In this document: positions 22,566 to 23,978 of the stretch, piece after piece | Numbering within the stretch: position 1 is the stretch's first letter | Layout: each line of letters opens with the position of its first letter | DNA from: Desulfobacterales bacterium | GTDB taxonomy: Bacteria > Desulfobacterota > Desulfobacteria > Desulfobacterales > 4be13 | Length of the DNA stretch: 23,978 nt | Assembly: GCA_029934695.1 (NCBI GenBank) | Contig: JAOZLU010000035.1 | Location: 1-23,978, forward strand | Direction: 5' to 3' | The notes under the pieces: generated by a model | What the model was told of the DNA's origin: nothing | Database searches by the model: none | What the model saw: the letters and a program-made list of their open reading frames with translations, nothing else | Program-made: the position numbers and the translations under genes

Positions 22566-23978
22566 TTATGAAACAACCATGCTTTCTTTTCGAGCCTTTG
22601 CCTCTTCAAGTTCTTCTCCTTGGATAACTGAACTTGTTTCAACAGTAACTCCCACCGTTCTGGACTCGGTCACCTCAACAGCCGTCATTTCAAGACGCCC
22701 TTCTTCATTCAGCTTGAAGGTTATATCAATAGGTGAACGGGCGGGAAGCCCTGTGGGAAGGTCAAGTACAGCAGTCCCGATTTCCAGAGCCTGATCAGGA
22801 GGAATATCAGAATCACTGACTTCGTTTTCCATTATTCTGATATCTGTAGTCTCCTGATCTGCAAGATGAGTACCGAACCTCTTTGTGATATCAGCAGGGA
22901 CAGCTGCATTTTTCAATATGAGATTGATAACAATTTCATTTTCCTCCGGGGTAATCGCCACAACGCCAAAACTTTTGCTCGTCACATTTTTGATGCTGAC
23001 TCTTGACTGCTTCACCGCAGCAAGGGTAAATCCCATATCATCTGCCAGCTGTTGCGCCTCCTGTTCCGAGACATCATCAGGAATATCTTCCGGTCTGCTC
23101 TGAATTTCCTCTACGGTTTTACCTGTTGACTCTGCAATACGGTGGACAAGTTCATCATCAACCGCCAGTTTCCACCCAAAAAAAGCCGCACCTTTGGCTA
23201 CCGCTTCATCCGGGTCAAAAACAATTGGTACAACGGAAAATTCCTCTGCCACCCGGTCTGCTATCTGCGGCATTTTAACGGAACCGCCCACCAACAGTAT
23301 TTCATCAAAAGCATCATAACCCTTTTTCCGGGCTTCGCCAAGCATTTCATGAGTCAGGCTGATTGTTCTCTCAAGCAGATTCCGGGTCAGTTCATCGAAT
23401 TTTTCCCGGGTCAGTTCGACTTTTGCCCTCTCGCCGCCATGCGTGACAGGTATGCCGGTCTTATCTCTGTTGGTGAGGCTCATCTTGGCATTTTCCGCCC
23501 TCTGCTGGAGTTCCTGGCATGTGTCAGAATCTTCCAGGATATCCTCGCTGGTTCCGGTCTGCTCCTGAAACTGCTCCACCAGATACTGAACGACTGTGTC
23601 ATCCCAATCCTTCCCTCCCAGATTGTGATCGCCGCCAGTGCATACCACTTGGATCAAATCACCGGGCTTTATGTGAATCATGGTAATGTCAAAGGTGCCG
23701 CCGCCAAGATCATATACCAATACGACTTTCTCCGCTTCGGATTCGACCGTGCCATAATGGATTGCCGCGGCCGTAGGTTCGTTGATGATCTGACGGACAT
23801 TAAGCCCGGCGATCTCTCCCGCCAACCTTGTCGCCTCCCGTTCGTTTATGCCGAAATAGGCCGGGCATGTGATCACAACATCCGTTATTTTTTCACCTGT
23901 TATCTGCTCGGCATCCCCGACAAGTTTGCGAAGGATGAAACTGGATATTTCTTCAGGCCGGTAATCTTTACCGTTATA
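22566..23978 (-). CDS. Hsp70/DnaK-like protein, start outside the window
   Basis: The frame runs from the right edge without a break for 470 codons; the first residues seen are YNGKDYRPEEI. The rest of the ATPase domain is clear: ITCPAYFG, INEPTAAAIHYG, DLGGGTFDIT and LVGGSVKMPQ. The expected N-terminal phosphate loop must lie outside. After the ATPase domain comes an inserted acidic, helical stretch of about 50 residues (from VHRIAESTGKTVEEIQ to DDMGFTLAAV) where DnaK has its short hydrophobic linker, then a beta substrate-binding domain and an early end at ESMVVS without a helical lid. A GTG at 23876 is an internal Val codon, not the start. It is the most upstream gene seen of the accessory operon. 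Confidence 0.9.
   Translation of the reverse strand, partial: YNGKDYRPEEISSFILRKLVGDAEQITGEKITDVVITCPAYFGINEREATRLAGEIAGLNVRQIINEPTAAAIHYGTVESEAEKVVLVYDLGGGTFDITMIHIKPGDLIQVVCTGGDHNLGGKDWDDTVVQYLVEQFQEQTGTSEDILEDSDTCQELQQRAENAKMSLTNRDKTGIPVTHGGERAKVELTREKFDELTRNLLERTISLTHEMLGEARKKGYDAFDEILLVGGSVKMPQIADRVAEEFSVVPIVFDPDEAVAKGAAFFGWKLAVDDELVHRIAESTGKTVEEIQSRPEDIPDDVSEQEAQQLADDMGFTLAAVKQSRVSIKNVTSKSFGVVAITPEENEIVINLILKNAAVPADITKRFGTHLADQETTDIRIMENEVSDSDIPPDQALEIGTAVLDLPTGLPARSPIDITFKLNEEGRLEMTAVEVTESRTVGVTVETSSVIQGEELEEAKARKESMVVS

Noticed and set aside
10376..23978. The operon as a TerY-P-type tellurite/stress system or a type VI secretion part
   Set aside because: A vWA domain, zinc ribbons and a J-like domain recall these systems, but no kinase, PP2C, Ter or secretion component is present in the window.
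10376..23978. An integrated prophage or transposon carrying the accessory operon
   Set aside because: No integrase, transposase, attachment-site duplication next to tRNA-Gln or phage structural gene is visible in the window; the right border is not seen, so transfer remains possible but unsupported.

Overview
The window looks like a chromosomal piece of a deltaproteobacterium (Desulfobacterota), probably a sulfate-reducer-like genome of moderate GC. I infer this from the gene order ispE - tRNA-Gln - prs - rplY - pth, the CarD-type regulator, the membrane pyrophosphatase and the protein sequences; I cannot name the species. Intergenic spaces carry many short repeats, as in large, repeat-rich genomes of filamentous or multicellular sulfate reducers.

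Layout. Positions 1-1315 (minus) hold the 5' part of a gene for an acidic protein built from 31-32-residue repeats; it runs off the left edge. A 304-bp divergent intergenic region with a good promoter separates it from rsmE (plus) and tRNA-Phe, which end in a clear terminator. From 2628 to 10152 all genes are on the minus strand and are housekeeping: a RluD-type pseudouridine synthase, carD, a K+-independent-type proton pyrophosphatase (hppA), pth, rplY, prs, tRNA-Gln(TTG) and ispE. Low-complexity or duplicated repeats fill several gaps.

From 10376 to the right edge lies the accessory region: at least nine closely spaced minus-strand genes, read from right to left. They are an Hsp70 (start outside the window), an Hsp70 whose C-terminal lid is replaced by a von Willebrand A domain, a 990-residue protein with a degenerate J-like N-terminus, zinc ribbons, TPR-like helices and FN3-like domains, a soluble zinc-ribbon GTPase, an 873-residue protein resembling GTPase-associated protein 1 (GAP1-N2 type), two paralogous tiny membrane proteins, a membrane-anchored zinc-ribbon GTPase, and an App1-type HAD phosphatase predicted to act on phosphatidate. 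Spacing and Shine-Dalgarno overlaps support co-transcription of most of them.

How the genes may work together (inference): two GTPases, one membrane-bound, share a GAP1-like partner; a chaperone module (two Hsp70s plus a J-like scaffold) assembles or remodels the complex; the tiny membrane proteins and the lipid phosphatase place the output at the membrane. Families of this kind have been grouped by comparative genomics as NTP-dependent conflict systems, but I know of no experimental function for this arrangement. It is the best candidate for an undescribed system here.
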